This document shows, piece after piece, positions 7,545 to 17,612 of a stretch of 64,000 nucleotides of DNA (position 1 is the stretch's first letter; each line of letters opens with the position of its first letter). The stretch lies in contig NZ_JAMQPV010000001.1 of NCBI RefSeq assembly GCF_026151395.1, positions 1,488,001 through 1,552,000 on the forward strand, given 5' to 3'. Source of the DNA: Leptospira limi (GTDB lineage Bacteria; Spirochaetota; Leptospiria; Leptospirales; Leptospiraceae). The translations under genes and the position numbers were made by a program. The notes below the pieces were generated by a model that saw nothing but the letters and a program-made list of their open reading frames with translations, searched no databases and was not told where the DNA came from.

Positions 7545-8126
7545 ATGGTGGAATCCAGAAAAACATCCGAAACGGACATCCGCTTGGACCTAAACCTCCG
7601 AGGCAGTGGTGTTTATTCATTTGATACAGAAATCCCTTTTTTCGAGCATATGCTCTCTCATATAGCCAAACATGGTCTCATTGATATGGACTTAAAACTT
7701 CGTGGAGACATTGGTATTGATTGCCACCATTCCGTGGAAGACACAGCCATTTTACTTGGACAAATGATCCACACCCAACTTGGGGACAAAAAAGGAATCT
7801 TTCGGTATGGAAATTTCACCCTTCCAATGGATGAAGTTTTAACAACTGTGGCAGTTGACTTAGGTGGAAGATTCTATTTTAAATATACTGGACCTGCGCT
7901 AGATGGAAAGTTTGGAATTTACGACGCCGAACTTACGTTAGAGTTTTTACAAAAACTTGCACTGAATGCAAAAATGAACCTTCATGTTGTGGTACATTAT
8001 GGCGAAAACAGACACCACATCCACGAATCTATCTTTAAGGCCTTAGGAAAAGCATTACGCCAAGCAATTTCAATTGATTCAGGTGCCAAAGACCAAATCC
8101 CTTCTACAAAGGGAATGCTCGAGTGA
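7545..8126 (+). CDS. hisB: Imidazoleglycerol-phosphate dehydratase
   Basis: Catalyses the sixth step of histidine synthesis, dehydrating imidazole glycerol phosphate to imidazole acetol phosphate with two Mn ions. Metal-binding signatures are clear: [28 protein letters not shown] and [16 protein letters not shown]. It is a stand-alone dehydratase of normal length (193 residues from 7545; ATG at 7533 is an alternative), without the phosphatase domain found in enterobacterial HisB. Its stop overlaps the hisH start in GTGA, so the two are translationally coupled. Confidence 0.95.
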   Translation: MVESRKTSETDIRLDLNLRGSGVYSFDTEIPFFEHMLSHIAKHGLIDMDLKLRGDIGIDCHHSVEDTAILLGQMIHTQLGDKKGIFRYGNFTLPMDEVLTTVAVDLGGRFYFKYTGPALDGKFGIYDAELTLEFLQKLALNAKMNLHVVVHYGENRHHIHESIFKALGKALRQAISIDSGAKDQIPSTKGMLE

Positions 8127-8749
8127 TTGCTGTTTTAGATTTTGGAATGGGGAATATCCATTCCTTATTAAAAGCAGTTTCTTTACACACCGATGATTTT
8201 GTTTTTACTAATGATCCGAACAAAGTAAAAGCGGCGGATAAAATCATTTTACCAGGTGACGGACATTTTGACAAAGCGATGCAAAACCTTAACGAACTAG
8301 GATTTGTTTCTATCATCAAAGAACATGTCGCTGCAAAAAAATATTTATTTGGAATTTGTATCGGTTATCAAGTGTTATTTGAAGACTCGGATGAAACCAA
8401 TAAAATTGGTTCTACAATTCCTGGGCTTGGACTTATCAGAGGCAAAATCAGAAAGTTTGAAGGTAAACCTAATCTTAAAGTTCCTCATATGGGTTGGAAC
8501 AAACTCTTTGATATCAAACAAAAAAACTCAAAACTTTTAAAAGGAATCCCAAACGAATCCTTTATGTATTTTATCCATTCCTATCGGCCTGTTGGTGTTG
8601 ATAGGTTGGATATTACAGCTAACTGCCATTATTATGGAGAATCGTTCCCAGCAGTTGTCGAAAAGGAAACTATTTTTGGAACTCAATTCCATCCAGAAAA
8701 ATCAGACAAAATTGGGCTTGGAATCCTTAAAAATTTTATCGAACTCTAA
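8123..8749 (+). CDS. hisH: Imidazole glycerol phosphate synthase, glutaminase subunit
   Basis: A class I glutamine amidotransferase that supplies ammonia to HisF in histidine synthesis. The 208-residue sequence starts with GTG overlapping hisB. The triad is visible: Cys79 in GICIGYQ and His190/Glu192 in GTQFHPEKS; the oxyanion-strand region is at LPGDGHFD. The partner cyclase gene hisF is not in this window, although it is often next to hisH. The stop overlaps the hisA ATG by one base (TAATG). Confidence 0.95.
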   Translation: MIAVLDFGMGNIHSLLKAVSLHTDDFVFTNDPNKVKAADKIILPGDGHFDKAMQNLNELGFVSIIKEHVAAKKYLFGICIGYQVLFEDSDETNKIGSTIPGLGLIRGKIRKFEGKPNLKVPHMGWNKLFDIKQKNSKLLKGIPNESFMYFIHSYRPVGVDRLDITANCHYYGESFPAVVEKETIFGTQFHPEKSDKIGLGILKNFIEL

Positions 8750-9492
8750 TGTTAGTATTACCAGCAATTGACTTACTCGACAATGAAGCAGTCCGCCTAC
8801 TACAGGGAGACTATGCTAAAAAAACGGTTTATTCTTCTTCCCCTGAAAAAATGATCCAAGTGTTTGAAGAACAGGGTGCAACTCTCATCCATATAGTGGA
8901 TTTAAATGCAGCAAAAACTGGAAAATCAGAAAACGGAAAAACAATCAAAAAAATCAAAGAAGAATGCTCCGTCGAACTTGAACTAGGTGGAGGAATTCGC
9001 TCTATCGAAAATATGAAATTCTATGATGGGCTCGGAGTTTCACGTTTTATTTTAGGCACTGTTGCTGTGGAAGATCCGAACGTTGTCGAAAAAGGTTTAG
9101 AAATGTTTGGGCAAAATAGGATTGTCATTGGCGTTGATGCTAAGAATGGTTATGTGAGAACGAAAGGTTGGGAAACCAATTCTGGAATTTTATACAAAGA
9201 TTTTTTAAAGAAGATGTACGGAATGGGTGTCCGCCATGTGATTTTCACTGACATATCCAAAGATGGAATGATGGAAGGACCCAATACAGATCTGTACATT
9301 GAATTACTCAATGAATTTCCTGATTTACAATTGGTTGCTTCTGGTGGGGTTTCTAAAACTGAAGATTTGGTAACTTTATTTGAAAAAACAAATGGAAAAT
9401 TGTTTGGAGCTATCACAGGAAAAGCCATTTATGAAGGAAAATTAGATCTAAAAGAAAGTATCAGGATTCTGAATCAAAAGAGGGAAAAGTAG
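8749..9492 (+). CDS. hisA: Phosphoribosylformimino-AICAR-phosphate isomerase
   Basis: A (beta/alpha)8-barrel enzyme that isomerises ProFAR to PRFAR in histidine synthesis. The 247-residue protein has the catalytic Asp8 in LPAIDLLDNEAVRL and Asp130 in IVIGVDAKNG, with phosphate-binding loops ELGGGIRS and ASGGVS. It is the last his gene in this run; the following gene is an unrelated disulfide-bond protein two bases after the hisA stop, so it may share the transcript. Confidence 0.95.
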   Translation: MLVLPAIDLLDNEAVRLLQGDYAKKTVYSSSPEKMIQVFEEQGATLIHIVDLNAAKTGKSENGKTIKKIKEECSVELELGGGIRSIENMKFYDGLGVSRFILGTVAVEDPNVVEKGLEMFGQNRIVIGVDAKNGYVRTKGWETNSGILYKDFLKKMYGMGVRHVIFTDISKDGMMEGPNTDLYIELLNEFPDLQLVASGGVSKTEDLVTLFEKTNGKLFGAITGKAIYEGKLDLKESIRILNQKREK

Positions 9493-9494
9493 AA

Positions 9495-10727
9495 ATGAAT
9501 CGCAAAAATTTGGCAATCGGTGGTCTCGTCGTAGGAGTTTTAGGACTTCTTTTTTCGTTCCTACTAGCAGTAGAGTATTTTGGAATTGGAACTGATAATG
9601 TAGCTGGAGCCGCTTGTTCCGCATTAGGTGGTGGAGATTCTTGTTTAAAAGTCGCTGAAAGTTCCTATTCAGCCATCCCTGGTGTTCCATTTTTAGGCAA
9701 CGTTCCTATCGCCTTACTTGGGTTTGGGTTTTATGGATTAATCACTTATGCATTTTATCTCATTTCTAAAAGTACAAGTTCTGATGAAGTCACAAAACTA
9801 ATTTCTCTACTGTTCCCAGTTTTGGTTTTAGGATTCATATTTGATCTAATTCTTTTTGGAATTTCTGTGGGAATTATCGGCACAATTTGCCAATTGTGTT
9901 TTGTCACATACCTAGTCACTATCTCTCTATTAGCAATTTTGTTTCTGTTATGGAAAACAGAAGGGAAACCAAAGTTAGATATAACATCTTCTTTAAAGGA
10001 AGGTATTACTACATTTGGACTCGTTTTCTTTTTTAGTTTTTCAGTTGGATTTGCATCGAGTAAAATGTGGGTGAAAAGTGAATCATCGAATACACTCGCT
10101 ACATCTCGCGGTATGGATTCTAAGGAAATCCAAACTAAGATTGATGCTTTTTTCTTAGAGCCAACACTTGGAATTAAAACCCAAGGTTCACCGTTTATTG
10201 GGAAAAAAGATGCACCCATCACAATCGTAAAGTATGCTGATTACAATTGTGGACATTGCCTTCATACAAGCCATATTTTACACACAGTTCTTTCTGAGTA
10301 TGATGGAATGGTAAAAGTCGTGTATAAAAATTTTCCTTTGGATGGTTCCTGTAACCGACTCATGCAACAACCAAGACCAGGGGCAACTTCTTGTGTAGCT
10401 GCAATGGCTGCGATTTGTGCAGACAAACAAGGAAAATTTGAACCAATGTATCGTGGTTTGTATGATAACTTAGAGAAGGGCGTGGCTCATTCAGGTGCGA
10501 GTGTTGTGAATTTAGCGAACCTGATTGGTCTCAATGTTTCCTCATTAAAAGCTTGTATGGCATCCAAAGAAGCTCAAAACCAATTGAATGCAGAAATAGA
10601 CGAAGCAGAAAAATTAAATATCCAATCCACGCCTTCCCTTTTTATCAACGATCGTAAGATTGAAAGTGGAACTCCAAATCCAGTGTTCTTAAAAACGTTA
10701 CTAGAACAAATCATCCAAAAGATGTAA
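9495..10727 (+). CDS. VKOR-DsbA fusion: disulfide-bond-forming membrane protein
   Basis: Residues 1-160 form a VKOR domain with several membrane segments, a loop Cys pair Cys41/Cys50 and the quinone-side CQLC (Cys132-Cys135). After a membrane segment (about 170-190), residues 225-410 form a DsbA-like thioredoxin domain with CGHC (252-255) and a cis-Pro loop QSTPSLF. VKOR replaces DsbB by reoxidising the thioredoxin partner with quinone; here both parts are in one chain, which should drive oxidative folding in the periplasm. It begins two bases after hisA, which has no obvious functional link. It ends convergently at a shared hairpin. Confidence 0.9.
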   Translation: MNRKNLAIGGLVVGVLGLLFSFLLAVEYFGIGTDNVAGAACSALGGGDSCLKVAESSYSAIPGVPFLGNVPIALLGFGFYGLITYAFYLISKSTSSDEVTKLISLLFPVLVLGFIFDLILFGISVGIIGTICQLCFVTYLVTISLLAILFLLWKTEGKPKLDITSSLKEGITTFGLVFFFSFSVGFASSKMWVKSESSNTLATSRGMDSKEIQTKIDAFFLEPTLGIKTQGSPFIGKKDAPITIVKYADYNCGHCLHTSHILHTVLSEYDGMVKVVYKNFPLDGSCNRLMQQPRPGATSCVAAMAAICADKQGKFEPMYRGLYDNLEKGVAHSGASVVNLANLIGLNVSSLKACMASKEAQNQLNAEIDEAEKLNIQSTPSLFINDRKIESGTPNPVFLKTLLEQIIQKM

Positions 10728-10734
10728 TACTTTC

Positions 10735-10758
10735 GGCACCTAAATTCTCTTAGGTGCC
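10735..10758. terminator. Bidirectional hairpin between convergent genes
   Basis: Perfect 9-bp arms GGCACCTAA and TTAGGTGCC with a 6-nt loop sit between two convergent genes and include the last codons and stop of the minus-strand gene. T-tracts are short, so efficiency is uncertain. Confidence 0.55.
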
Positions 10759-11732
10759 ACTCGGATGGGTCCTTCTGGTAAAAGAGAAGGATCTCCCACC
10801 TTTTCCAAATCCCAAGAATTTAAAACAGTATTGTCTTTTGTATGGAGTGCAGGTCGTAAACTCATCACAGATTGGTTTTGTTTGTACAAAGACCTACGAC
10901 CATAAAACCATCCACTTGTTTCTTCTGGATGTGTGTTTTTTCCATACACACCTCGCATCTGATAACTTTGTTCGGTATCATCTGCTAATTTGCGAAAGGA
11001 AACTGGATCCATCGAAATGGTGTGGTCTGGCCCTTCCAAGTTTCGGTCTAAAGTGAAATGTTTTTCGATAACAACAGCACCAAATCCAATGGCGAGAGAG
11101 GAAGCAAGTGTGCCATCGGAATGGTCACTAAATCCAACAACAAAATCTGTTGTGTCCAAATAATAGGGAATGGATTGTAAATTCACTTTGTCTAGTGGTG
11201 TTGGGTACATGGATACACAATGTAAGAGGCAAACTTCTACCTTTTCATCTTGGAATTTGGAAATGGCACGAATCACTTCTTCTGGTAAGGCTGCGCCAGT
11301 GGAGACAATGATTGGTTTTCCTGTTTTGATGACCTTGTTTAACAGAGATAAGTTGACGATATCACCCGATGCAATTTTATAAATAGGAACATTGAGACTT
11401 GATAATAGATCCACAGCAGAATCACAAAGGGGAGTAGAAAAAAAATCGAGTCCCAGATCCAAAGCTGTTTTTTGGAATTCACGATGAAAGGTTTCATCCA
11501 ATTCATACTGTTTGAAGATATCAAATAAAAACTTTACATCAGGGTTTTTGGCATCTATGAACTCTTCTGTGCGATAGGTTTGGAACTTAACCGCATGGGC
11601 ACCTGATTCTTTTGCCTTTTCGATCGTACGTTTTCCAATTTCTAAATTGGCATTATGATTGAGTCCAATTTCTGCTACCAAATATGGACTTGAGTTTCTA
11701 GTTATGATTTTGTTCCCGATATGAAAATCCAA
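10740..11732 (-). CDS. NeuB-type sialic/legionaminic acid synthase family protein
   Basis: A 330-residue enzyme of the family that condenses phosphoenolpyruvate with a hexosamine-derived sugar to give nonulosonic acids. Family blocks are YLVAEIGLNHNANLE, AVKFQTYRTEEF, FFSTPLCD, YKIASGDI, STGAAL, LLHCVSMYPTPLDKVNL, GFSDHS and EKHFTLDRNLEGPDH. The C-terminal SAF (antifreeze-like) part (about 280-330) is short. No nonulosonate genes such as neuA or neuC lie next to it, so the exact sugar is undetermined; spsE-like is another label. Confidence 0.88.
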   Translation of the reverse strand: MDFHIGNKIITRNSSPYLVAEIGLNHNANLEIGKRTIEKAKESGAHAVKFQTYRTEEFIDAKNPDVKFLFDIFKQYELDETFHREFQKTALDLGLDFFSTPLCDSAVDLLSSLNVPIYKIASGDIVNLSLLNKVIKTGKPIIVSTGAALPEEVIRAISKFQDEKVEVCLLHCVSMYPTPLDKVNLQSIPYYLDTTDFVVGFSDHSDGTLASSLAIGFGAVVIEKHFTLDRNLEGPDHTISMDPVSFRKLADDTEQSYQMRGVYGKNTHPEETSGWFYGRRSLYKQNQSVMSLRPALHTKDNTVLNSWDLEKVGDPSLLPEGPIRVAPKRI

Positions 11733-11762
11733 AGTGTGCCTCTAGATATCATTGTCGGCAGA

Positions 11763-13838
11763 TTAAGCAAATCCTAAAATTTTTCCCAATTGGTAAACCA
11801 GAAGTGAACTTGTGATCGCAAGTGTAGTCATATACAAAAACTGCACGGTAGGCCATAACAAACTTCCCGTTTCCTTCTTGGTTACAGCAAGTGTGGACAT
11901 ACATTGGCTTGCAAAAGCAAAAAAGAGAAGTAGGGAAACTCCAGTAAGGGGTGTCCAAACCAAACTTCCATCGGACTTTCGATCAGATCTAAGGGTCTCT
12001 CGCAAGGATTCTGATTCTTCCCCTTCTTCTTCCGATCCGTATAATACGGCTAAGGTGGATACCATCACTTCTCTTGCGGCAAAAGAAGTGAGGATCGAAA
12101 TTCCGATTTTCCAATCAAATCCCATAGGTGCAATGGCAGGTTCCATTACCTTACCAACACGACCGATATAGGAAGTCTCAATGGGACTTGTTTTCCAAAC
12201 ATTCTCTTTATATTCCGCTGGGAAGTGGCTTAAGAACCATAATAATACAGAGATATAAAGAATGATTTGGCCCGCTGTTGCTAAAAACGATTTTACCTTA
12301 CCATATACGGTGAAGAATAAACTTTTGAATGAGGGAATGTTATACCTTGGCAGTTCCATCACAAAGTAAGATGCATTTTCTTTAAAAACTGTTTTTCTAA
12401 AGAGTAATGCAAATGCAAAACTAACCGTCATTCCTAGGAAGAACATGGAAAATAAAACAAAGCCTTGGACATTGAAAATACCAAAGATTGGCGGATAACT
12501 AAAAACAGTTCCAACAATGAGAATATAAACTGGATATCTTGCTGAACACATGATGAGTGGAGATACCATAATTGTTGTTAAGCGGTCTGATTTGTTCTCA
12601 ATCGTTCTTGTACCAAGGATGGCAGGTACAGCACAAGCAGCCGAAGAGAGTAGAGGGATAAATGATTTTCCGGATAAACCAAATTTTCCCATAAGTCTAT
12701 CCATGAGAAAACTAGCACGAGCCAAATAACCAGATTCTTCTAGGATTCCAATAAATAAAAAGAGTAGGGCAATTTGAGGTACAAATACAACCACGCTACC
12801 AACTCCACCTAAAATACCTTCAACGAGGAGGGAACGAAATGGTCCATCTGCTAGATACATTGATATGTATTCTTGTAATTGTGTAATTCCTACCTCAATC
12901 AAATCCATTGGGATTTCTGCAAAAGTAAATAGACTTTGAAATAAAATTCCCATCAAAAGGAAAAAACAAAAAAATCCAAGAATGGGGTGTAAAAAAATAG
13001 AATCCAATTTTTCACTCCAACCACCATTTTTCGAAATTGGAGATAAAATCGTATCAGATATAATTTTTTTGATCAAAATCGATCTATGAATCATCTCTTC
13101 TTGGTAACCAAACTGGTATTTGTTTGATTGTAATTCTTCAGATAAGATTTGTTTGGTGGAGTCGGGAAATTGGTTTAGGTATCGATTGTCTTGTAAGTGA
13201 GTGTCGCCATTCAAATATTTTAAGGCTTGTGATAAAAAGAATTCTGCTTCGTTGGTATTGATGTTGAGTTGTTTTTTAAGTTTGTTAAATAAGGATTCTT
13301 CTTTTGATTCCCACGTCCAAAGGCGTTTTTGTTTTCGAAAAGAATTTTCATTTGAGAGAAGATTTTTTAGTTCTGGAATTCCTTCTCCCGATTTTGCATT
13401 TACGAGAACAATTTCTAATCCTAAAGATTGTTTTAGCGAATTCAGATCAAATTGGATTCTTTTTTTTTCTAATACATCTTTCATGGTGAGAACAACCAAA
13501 GTAGGTACACCCATATCGATGATTTGTAATAAAAATTGTAATCCTCGTTCTAAATTAAGTGCATCAAGTACGTAAATGACTACTTCATCTTCTTTTCTTT
13601 TGAGTAAAATTTCGTATGCAATTTTTTTATCTTCTGCGATTCCGCCAAGACCGTATGTTCCTGGTAAGTCGGTGATTTTAAGTTCTAAATTTGGTAAAGA
13701 AACGAAACCTTCTTTTTTTTCAACAGTGACTCCACTAAAGTTTCCTGTTTTTTGTTTTAGGCCAGTAAGTTGATTGAATAATGTGGTTTTCCCACAATTT
13801 GGATTCCCGACTAGGTAAATGTTTTTTTCTTTCATCAT
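11763..13838 (-). CDS. feoB: Ferrous iron transport protein B
   Basis: The 691-residue protein has an N-terminal GTPase domain with G1 GNPNCGKT (11-18), G3 DLPG and the AEDKKIAYEIL region, a helical spacer, then about eight to ten membrane segments with Gate-type motifs (CAVPAILGTRTIENKSDRLTT, ARYPVYILI). It imports Fe(II) across the inner membrane. The ATG directly follows the feoA stop. A second ATG is at codon 2. All expected motifs are present and the length is normal for the family. Confidence 0.97.
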   Translation of the reverse strand: MMKEKNIYLVGNPNCGKTTLFNQLTGLKQKTGNFSGVTVEKKEGFVSLPNLELKITDLPGTYGLGGIAEDKKIAYEILLKRKEDEVVIYVLDALNLERGLQFLLQIIDMGVPTLVVLTMKDVLEKKRIQFDLNSLKQSLGLEIVLVNAKSGEGIPELKNLLSNENSFRKQKRLWTWESKEESLFNKLKKQLNINTNEAEFFLSQALKYLNGDTHLQDNRYLNQFPDSTKQILSEELQSNKYQFGYQEEMIHRSILIKKIISDTILSPISKNGGWSEKLDSIFLHPILGFFCFFLLMGILFQSLFTFAEIPMDLIEVGITQLQEYISMYLADGPFRSLLVEGILGGVGSVVVFVPQIALLFLFIGILEESGYLARASFLMDRLMGKFGLSGKSFIPLLSSAACAVPAILGTRTIENKSDRLTTIMVSPLIMCSARYPVYILIVGTVFSYPPIFGIFNVQGFVLFSMFFLGMTVSFAFALLFRKTVFKENASYFVMELPRYNIPSFKSLFFTVYGKVKSFLATAGQIILYISVLLWFLSHFPAEYKENVWKTSPIETSYIGRVGKVMEPAIAPMGFDWKIGISILTSFAAREVMVSTLAVLYGSEEEGEESESLRETLRSDRKSDGSLVWTPLTGVSLLLFFAFASQCMSTLAVTKKETGSLLWPTVQFLYMTTLAITSSLLVYQLGKILGFA

Positions 13839-14072
13839 TTATTTGGTTTTTAGTAAAATCGCTTCTCCGTCTTTCATTCGAAGCCCAATTGTGGTTCCAC
13901 CAAGTGAGCAGATTAGTTTACCAAGGTACTTCGATTTGGTCTTTAATCGAATTTCAGCACCAGGAAAAAAGCCTAGTTCCAAAAGTTCTGTGAGCATTTG
14001 TTTTGGCAATTGGTCCATATTAATGGACTGGATGATAGCTGAATCACCCTCGTGTAAATCGAGTAATGTCAT
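13839..14072 (-). CDS. feoA: Ferrous iron transport protein A
   Basis: A 77-residue SH3-like cytosolic partner of FeoB. The pattern LLELGFFPGAEIRL and GGTTIGLRMKDGEAILL is typical of FeoA. The stop abuts the feoB start and the ATG overlaps the upstream kinase gene by 4 bp, so kinase, feoA and feoB form one operon. Confidence 0.93.
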   Translation of the reverse strand: MTLLDLHEGDSAIIQSINMDQLPKQMLTELLELGFFPGAEIRLKTKSKYLGKLICSLGGTTIGLRMKDGEAILLKTK

Positions 14073-15373
14073 GTTTTCCCAATTACAAAGTTTTGCGAGT
14101 CTCGAAACAAATTGATCTCAGGCGCCATAGATTTTACATAACGATCAAAGTATAACATTTGTTTCATGAGGAGTGCAAATTCTCTCGGAATTTTTAATCC
14201 ATTTTTTTCAGCTATTTCCTTCATTTCGAACATGATTCGATTCACCTTCGATTCATCAAACATTTCGTTTTCTGTTAAATGTACATAGACAGATTCTAAT
14301 TCATTGAATACAGAATCTAATTCTTTGGCTAGTAGAGTTGGGTTCACTCCACTATCTGTTGAATCCATTTCCACAAGTCCTTTGGCTACGAGTGTTGGTT
14401 CTCCAATTCCAATGCCTTGTGTGAATAACATAAGACCACGCCAGATTTTAGGAGAGATCCTTCCAACAATCCCAAAATCAATAAAACCAATACTTCCATC
14501 TTTCAGGATCATTAAGTTTCCAGCATGTACATCTGCATGGAAAAAACCCTGGTTGGATAAAGAAGAAAACCAAATTTCCAGAGCATCACTTAGAACCTTT
14601 CTCGGATTGTCTGTGAATTGTTTTAAACCTTTTTCATCTGTGATTGGAACTCCATAAAAACGTTCCATCGTTAAAACCTTTTTTGTGGAGAGAGTATGAT
14701 ACACACGAGGAACTCTTGCCCTTGACTCTTTTGCCTTTAAAAGATACGTTTCAAACTCTTCGATGTTTTTTGCTTCTTGGATAAAATCTATCTCTTGTAA
14801 GATAGAAGTTTGGAATTCTTGAAACATCGCAGTGAGTCCCGATTTTTTAAATTCAGGAGCAATGACTTCTAAAACTTTAGTCAGAATTCCTAAAATCTGC
14901 ATGTCGGTTTTTAAAGTTAGGTGGACATCAGGTCTTTGTACTTTGACTACGACATCAAGACCTTCTTTTGTCACTGCCGCATGGACTTGGGCGATGGAAG
15001 CAGAGGCAAGGGGAGTTTCATCAAAACTATGAAAGAGAGTTTCTAGTTTCCCACCTAGCTCCCGTTCGACAGAGGAGCGGATTTCTCGGAATTGTACGGG
15101 TCTTACGGAATCAAGACAGGCTTGCATTTCTTCCACATACTCGATGGGAAAAAGAGATGGGGCACTTGCTATGAATTGTCCCAGTTTGATATAGGTGGCA
15201 CCTAATTGGGAGAAGGCTTCCCTGAGGGAGATGGCGATTTCTCTATGGTTTGAGTTTCCTTTTGCCAGTTTTGTTAGGATACCCAGGAGTCTCGTAGAAA
15301 ACACAAAACTGGAATGGGCCACACGAAGGCTTGAGTGGAGACCGAAAGAAACAATTTCGGAAAAAGAGTCCAT
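14069..15373 (-). CDS. ABC1/UbiB/AarF-family atypical kinase
   Basis: The 434-residue protein-kinase-like ATPase family is linked to ubiquinone synthesis in other bacteria. The family-specific motif KLGQFIASAPSLFP (KxGQ), the Ala-rich loop ASASIAQVHAA, the VVVKVQRPDV Lys strand, HADVHAGNLMI and IDFGIVG are all present. There is no clear C-terminal membrane pair like that of UbiB. It is the first gene of the feo operon, overlapping feoA by 4 bp, which suggests co-regulation with iron uptake. The target molecule is unknown. Confidence 0.9.
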   Translation of the reverse strand: MDSFSEIVSFGLHSSLRVAHSSFVFSTRLLGILTKLAKGNSNHREIAISLREAFSQLGATYIKLGQFIASAPSLFPIEYVEEMQACLDSVRPVQFREIRSSVERELGGKLETLFHSFDETPLASASIAQVHAAVTKEGLDVVVKVQRPDVHLTLKTDMQILGILTKVLEVIAPEFKKSGLTAMFQEFQTSILQEIDFIQEAKNIEEFETYLLKAKESRARVPRVYHTLSTKKVLTMERFYGVPITDEKGLKQFTDNPRKVLSDALEIWFSSLSNQGFFHADVHAGNLMILKDGSIGFIDFGIVGRISPKIWRGLMLFTQGIGIGEPTLVAKGLVEMDSTDSGVNPTLLAKELDSVFNELESVYVHLTENEMFDESKVNRIMFEMKEIAEKNGLKIPREFALLMKQMLYFDRYVKSMAPEINLFRDSQNFVIGKT

Positions 15374-15488
15374 AAGCCCTAATTTGTGACCTAAATGGGG
15401 ATTGGAAACGACAAAATGGACTCCGAACCTACAATTGAAATAGAGTTGCAGGATTAGGTCCCAACCAAAAACTTATCAAATCGCACCC

Positions 15489-17489
15489 ATGAGCCAAGAA
15501 ACTGTCCTGTACCAAGAGTTAGAGAAACTCGATCTCAACGAGATCAAAAAAATCGCAAGCCTTTGGAACATCCAAAAGATCCCAGGAAAGGACAAAAAAT
15601 CGACCATTTTGGGTCTCATGGAGATTTTCCAAAACGAATTTTACCTAAAAGGTGTTTTGGAAAAGTTCACTCCCCTCCAAGTGAACATCCTCACCTCTAT
15701 TTTGAAAAACAAAGGAGTGATGACCCTCGGAGAAATCTCGAGAAAAGTCAACATCCCTCCCATCAATGTGGAGATGGAACTAAACGTTCTTCGCAAGTAT
15801 TACTTATTATACCAACGAAAAAACCGCGAACGCCTTACTAATAATTTAGATAAATACCATACCTATGATGAATACCAAAAACTCATCAAAGTAGAAACAA
15901 ATCCTAAGGGTGAAAAGTTTAAGTATTCCATTGAGAAAACTCTTCACAAAGCAACTCTAGGTGAACTTCCAGAGGAATGGAAGGAAGCAGTAGGTGCAAA
16001 AAAAGGCGAACACATTGAAACCTTTTTAAAGAATGCACTCAGTGCTGAATTTTTACAAAAACTCATCGATGAACTTTCTGATTTTGATAAAGATGTATTA
16101 CACCAAATTTACATCCACGGTGGTGTGATCGAAGCTGATACCATCCGCAATTATATCACTGTCAATCGTGGGAAGTTTGAACAAACAATTCCTCACCTAA
16201 CTTCACTTTATTTAGTTCGAGATTTGTATTATGTGGAAGACAAATTCATTCGTGTGATTGTCATACCAAAAGAGATTCTCGACCATTTACAGTTTTCACC
16301 AATTTTACCTCCTGTAAAAAAGGGAACTCGTGTTCGTCAGGAAAAAATTTCTGCAAACGGACTCGATTTTTTCTTAAACGTAAAAAAACTCATTTCTTAT
16401 ATTTCCAGAAAAGGTTTGAACCTAGCAAAATCAGGAAAAATCAAACAAGCAGATCATAAAAGGACAGAAACAGAACTTTTATCACCTGACATTGAAATTT
16501 TCCCTGAAAAAAGCCAAGTTTATCAAATTGAACTCATTCTCCCCATCTTAAAGCTGTTAGGTTATGTAGATATTAAGGGTGAAAATGTTATCTTAATCCA
16601 AGAAACAGATGAGTTTCTAAAAAAAGACATTTTTGAAATCATGAAACTTGTCATTCACGAAGTGAATGAAGCAAGGACTCGTAGATTAAACCCAGCAGAA
16701 GTATTTACGGCTACTGAAGTTCCTTTTTATGAAAAAGGTATTTTGGATAAAACTGTAAAACTCATTATGGCACACGGAAAAATCAACACTTCAGTGATTT
16801 TTTCCCATATCATTCGTGACCATTTAGTATTTTCTCCTACTTTCCAAATCAAAACATATGAAGAAGATTTGGCGGATCTCAGAAAAGAGATCATCTCTGC
16901 CATTTTTTACTTACAACTTTTTGGTCTTATCGAAGTTGAATACCCACAAAGGAATCTAAGTTTATCAGAACTAGGACTCCATTACTTCAACCATGAGCCA
17001 CTCGTAACGGTAACAGAAAAGGGTGGGATTACCATCAACCCAGACTTTTCGATCATTGCGTTCCCTGACCGTGTTTCTTTACATGGAATTCATTTGTTGA
17101 AAGCTTTTTGTGAGCTTAAAGATTATGATCGTGTTTATACGTTCTTACTCACAAAAGACAGTTTCCAATTAGGAATTTTACTGGGTTACGATAAAGAAAC
17201 CTTTATTCATTTCCTACGTGAGTCTTCAAAAGCTGATCTTGCACAAAATTTACTCTTCTTACTCGATGATTGGGGAAACAATTTACCAATTGTAACGATC
17301 ACCGAAGACTCGGTTCTCCTCAGAACAAAAGATTCTCAAGTGATGGAACTTCTACTTGGTCAGATCAAAGGGAAAAAATTTGTATTAGAAGAAGTGAGTC
17401 CAACAGGGATCATCATTGAAAAATCAAAAGTAATGGAAGTGATTGCCATTGCTGAAAAACTCAATATGATCATTCGTTTGAATCGTTAA
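15489..17489 (+). CDS. Protein with XPB-type helicase-associated domain, no helicase motor
   Basis: It has 666 residues. Residues about 11-46 look like a SAP-type helix pair ([19 protein letters not shown]), about 60-110 like a winged helix, and about 514-621 match the pattern of the XPB/Ssl2-like helicase-associated domain ([14 protein letters not shown], then [27 protein letters not shown] and [10 protein letters not shown]). No Walker A or DEAD box is present. Related architectures occur as stand-alone proteins in actinobacteria. Nucleic-acid binding is likely; function is unknown. It is divergent from the kinase-feo operon and ends at a strong terminator. Confidence 0.6.
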   Translation: MSQETVLYQELEKLDLNEIKKIASLWNIQKIPGKDKKSTILGLMEIFQNEFYLKGVLEKFTPLQVNILTSILKNKGVMTLGEISRKVNIPPINVEMELNVLRKYYLLYQRKNRERLTNNLDKYHTYDEYQKLIKVETNPKGEKFKYSIEKTLHKATLGELPEEWKEAVGAKKGEHIETFLKNALSAEFLQKLIDELSDFDKDVLHQIYIHGGVIEADTIRNYITVNRGKFEQTIPHLTSLYLVRDLYYVEDKFIRVIVIPKEILDHLQFSPILPPVKKGTRVRQEKISANGLDFFLNVKKLISYISRKGLNLAKSGKIKQADHKRTETELLSPDIEIFPEKSQVYQIELILPILKLLGYVDIKGENVILIQETDEFLKKDIFEIMKLVIHEVNEARTRRLNPAEVFTATEVPFYEKGILDKTVKLIMAHGKINTSVIFSHIIRDHLVFSPTFQIKTYEEDLADLRKEIISAIFYLQLFGLIEVEYPQRNLSLSELGLHYFNHEPLVTVTEKGGITINPDFSIIAFPDRVSLHGIHLLKAFCELKDYDRVYTFLLTKDSFQLGILLGYDKETFIHFLRESSKADLAQNLLFLLDDWGNNLPIVTITEDSVLLRTKDSQVMELLLGQIKGKKFVLEEVSPTGIIIEKSKVMEVIAIAEKLNMIIRLNR

Positions 17490-17535
17490 AACCTTTCCTT
17501 CATCCATCGAGTATGGTTTCGCATTAGAACCATTC

Positions 17536-17571
17536 AAAAAAAAAGACCAACGATTGTTGGTCTTTTTTTTT
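17536..17571. terminator. Bidirectional intrinsic terminator
   Basis: GACCAAC and GTTGGTC arms around GATT are flanked by nine A on the left and nine T on the right, so the hairpin can stop transcription from both convergent genes. Confidence 0.92.
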
Positions 17572-17612
17572 GCTTTCTGTTTGGTAGAAGGAGAATCAAT
17601 ATGGGGAATCGA

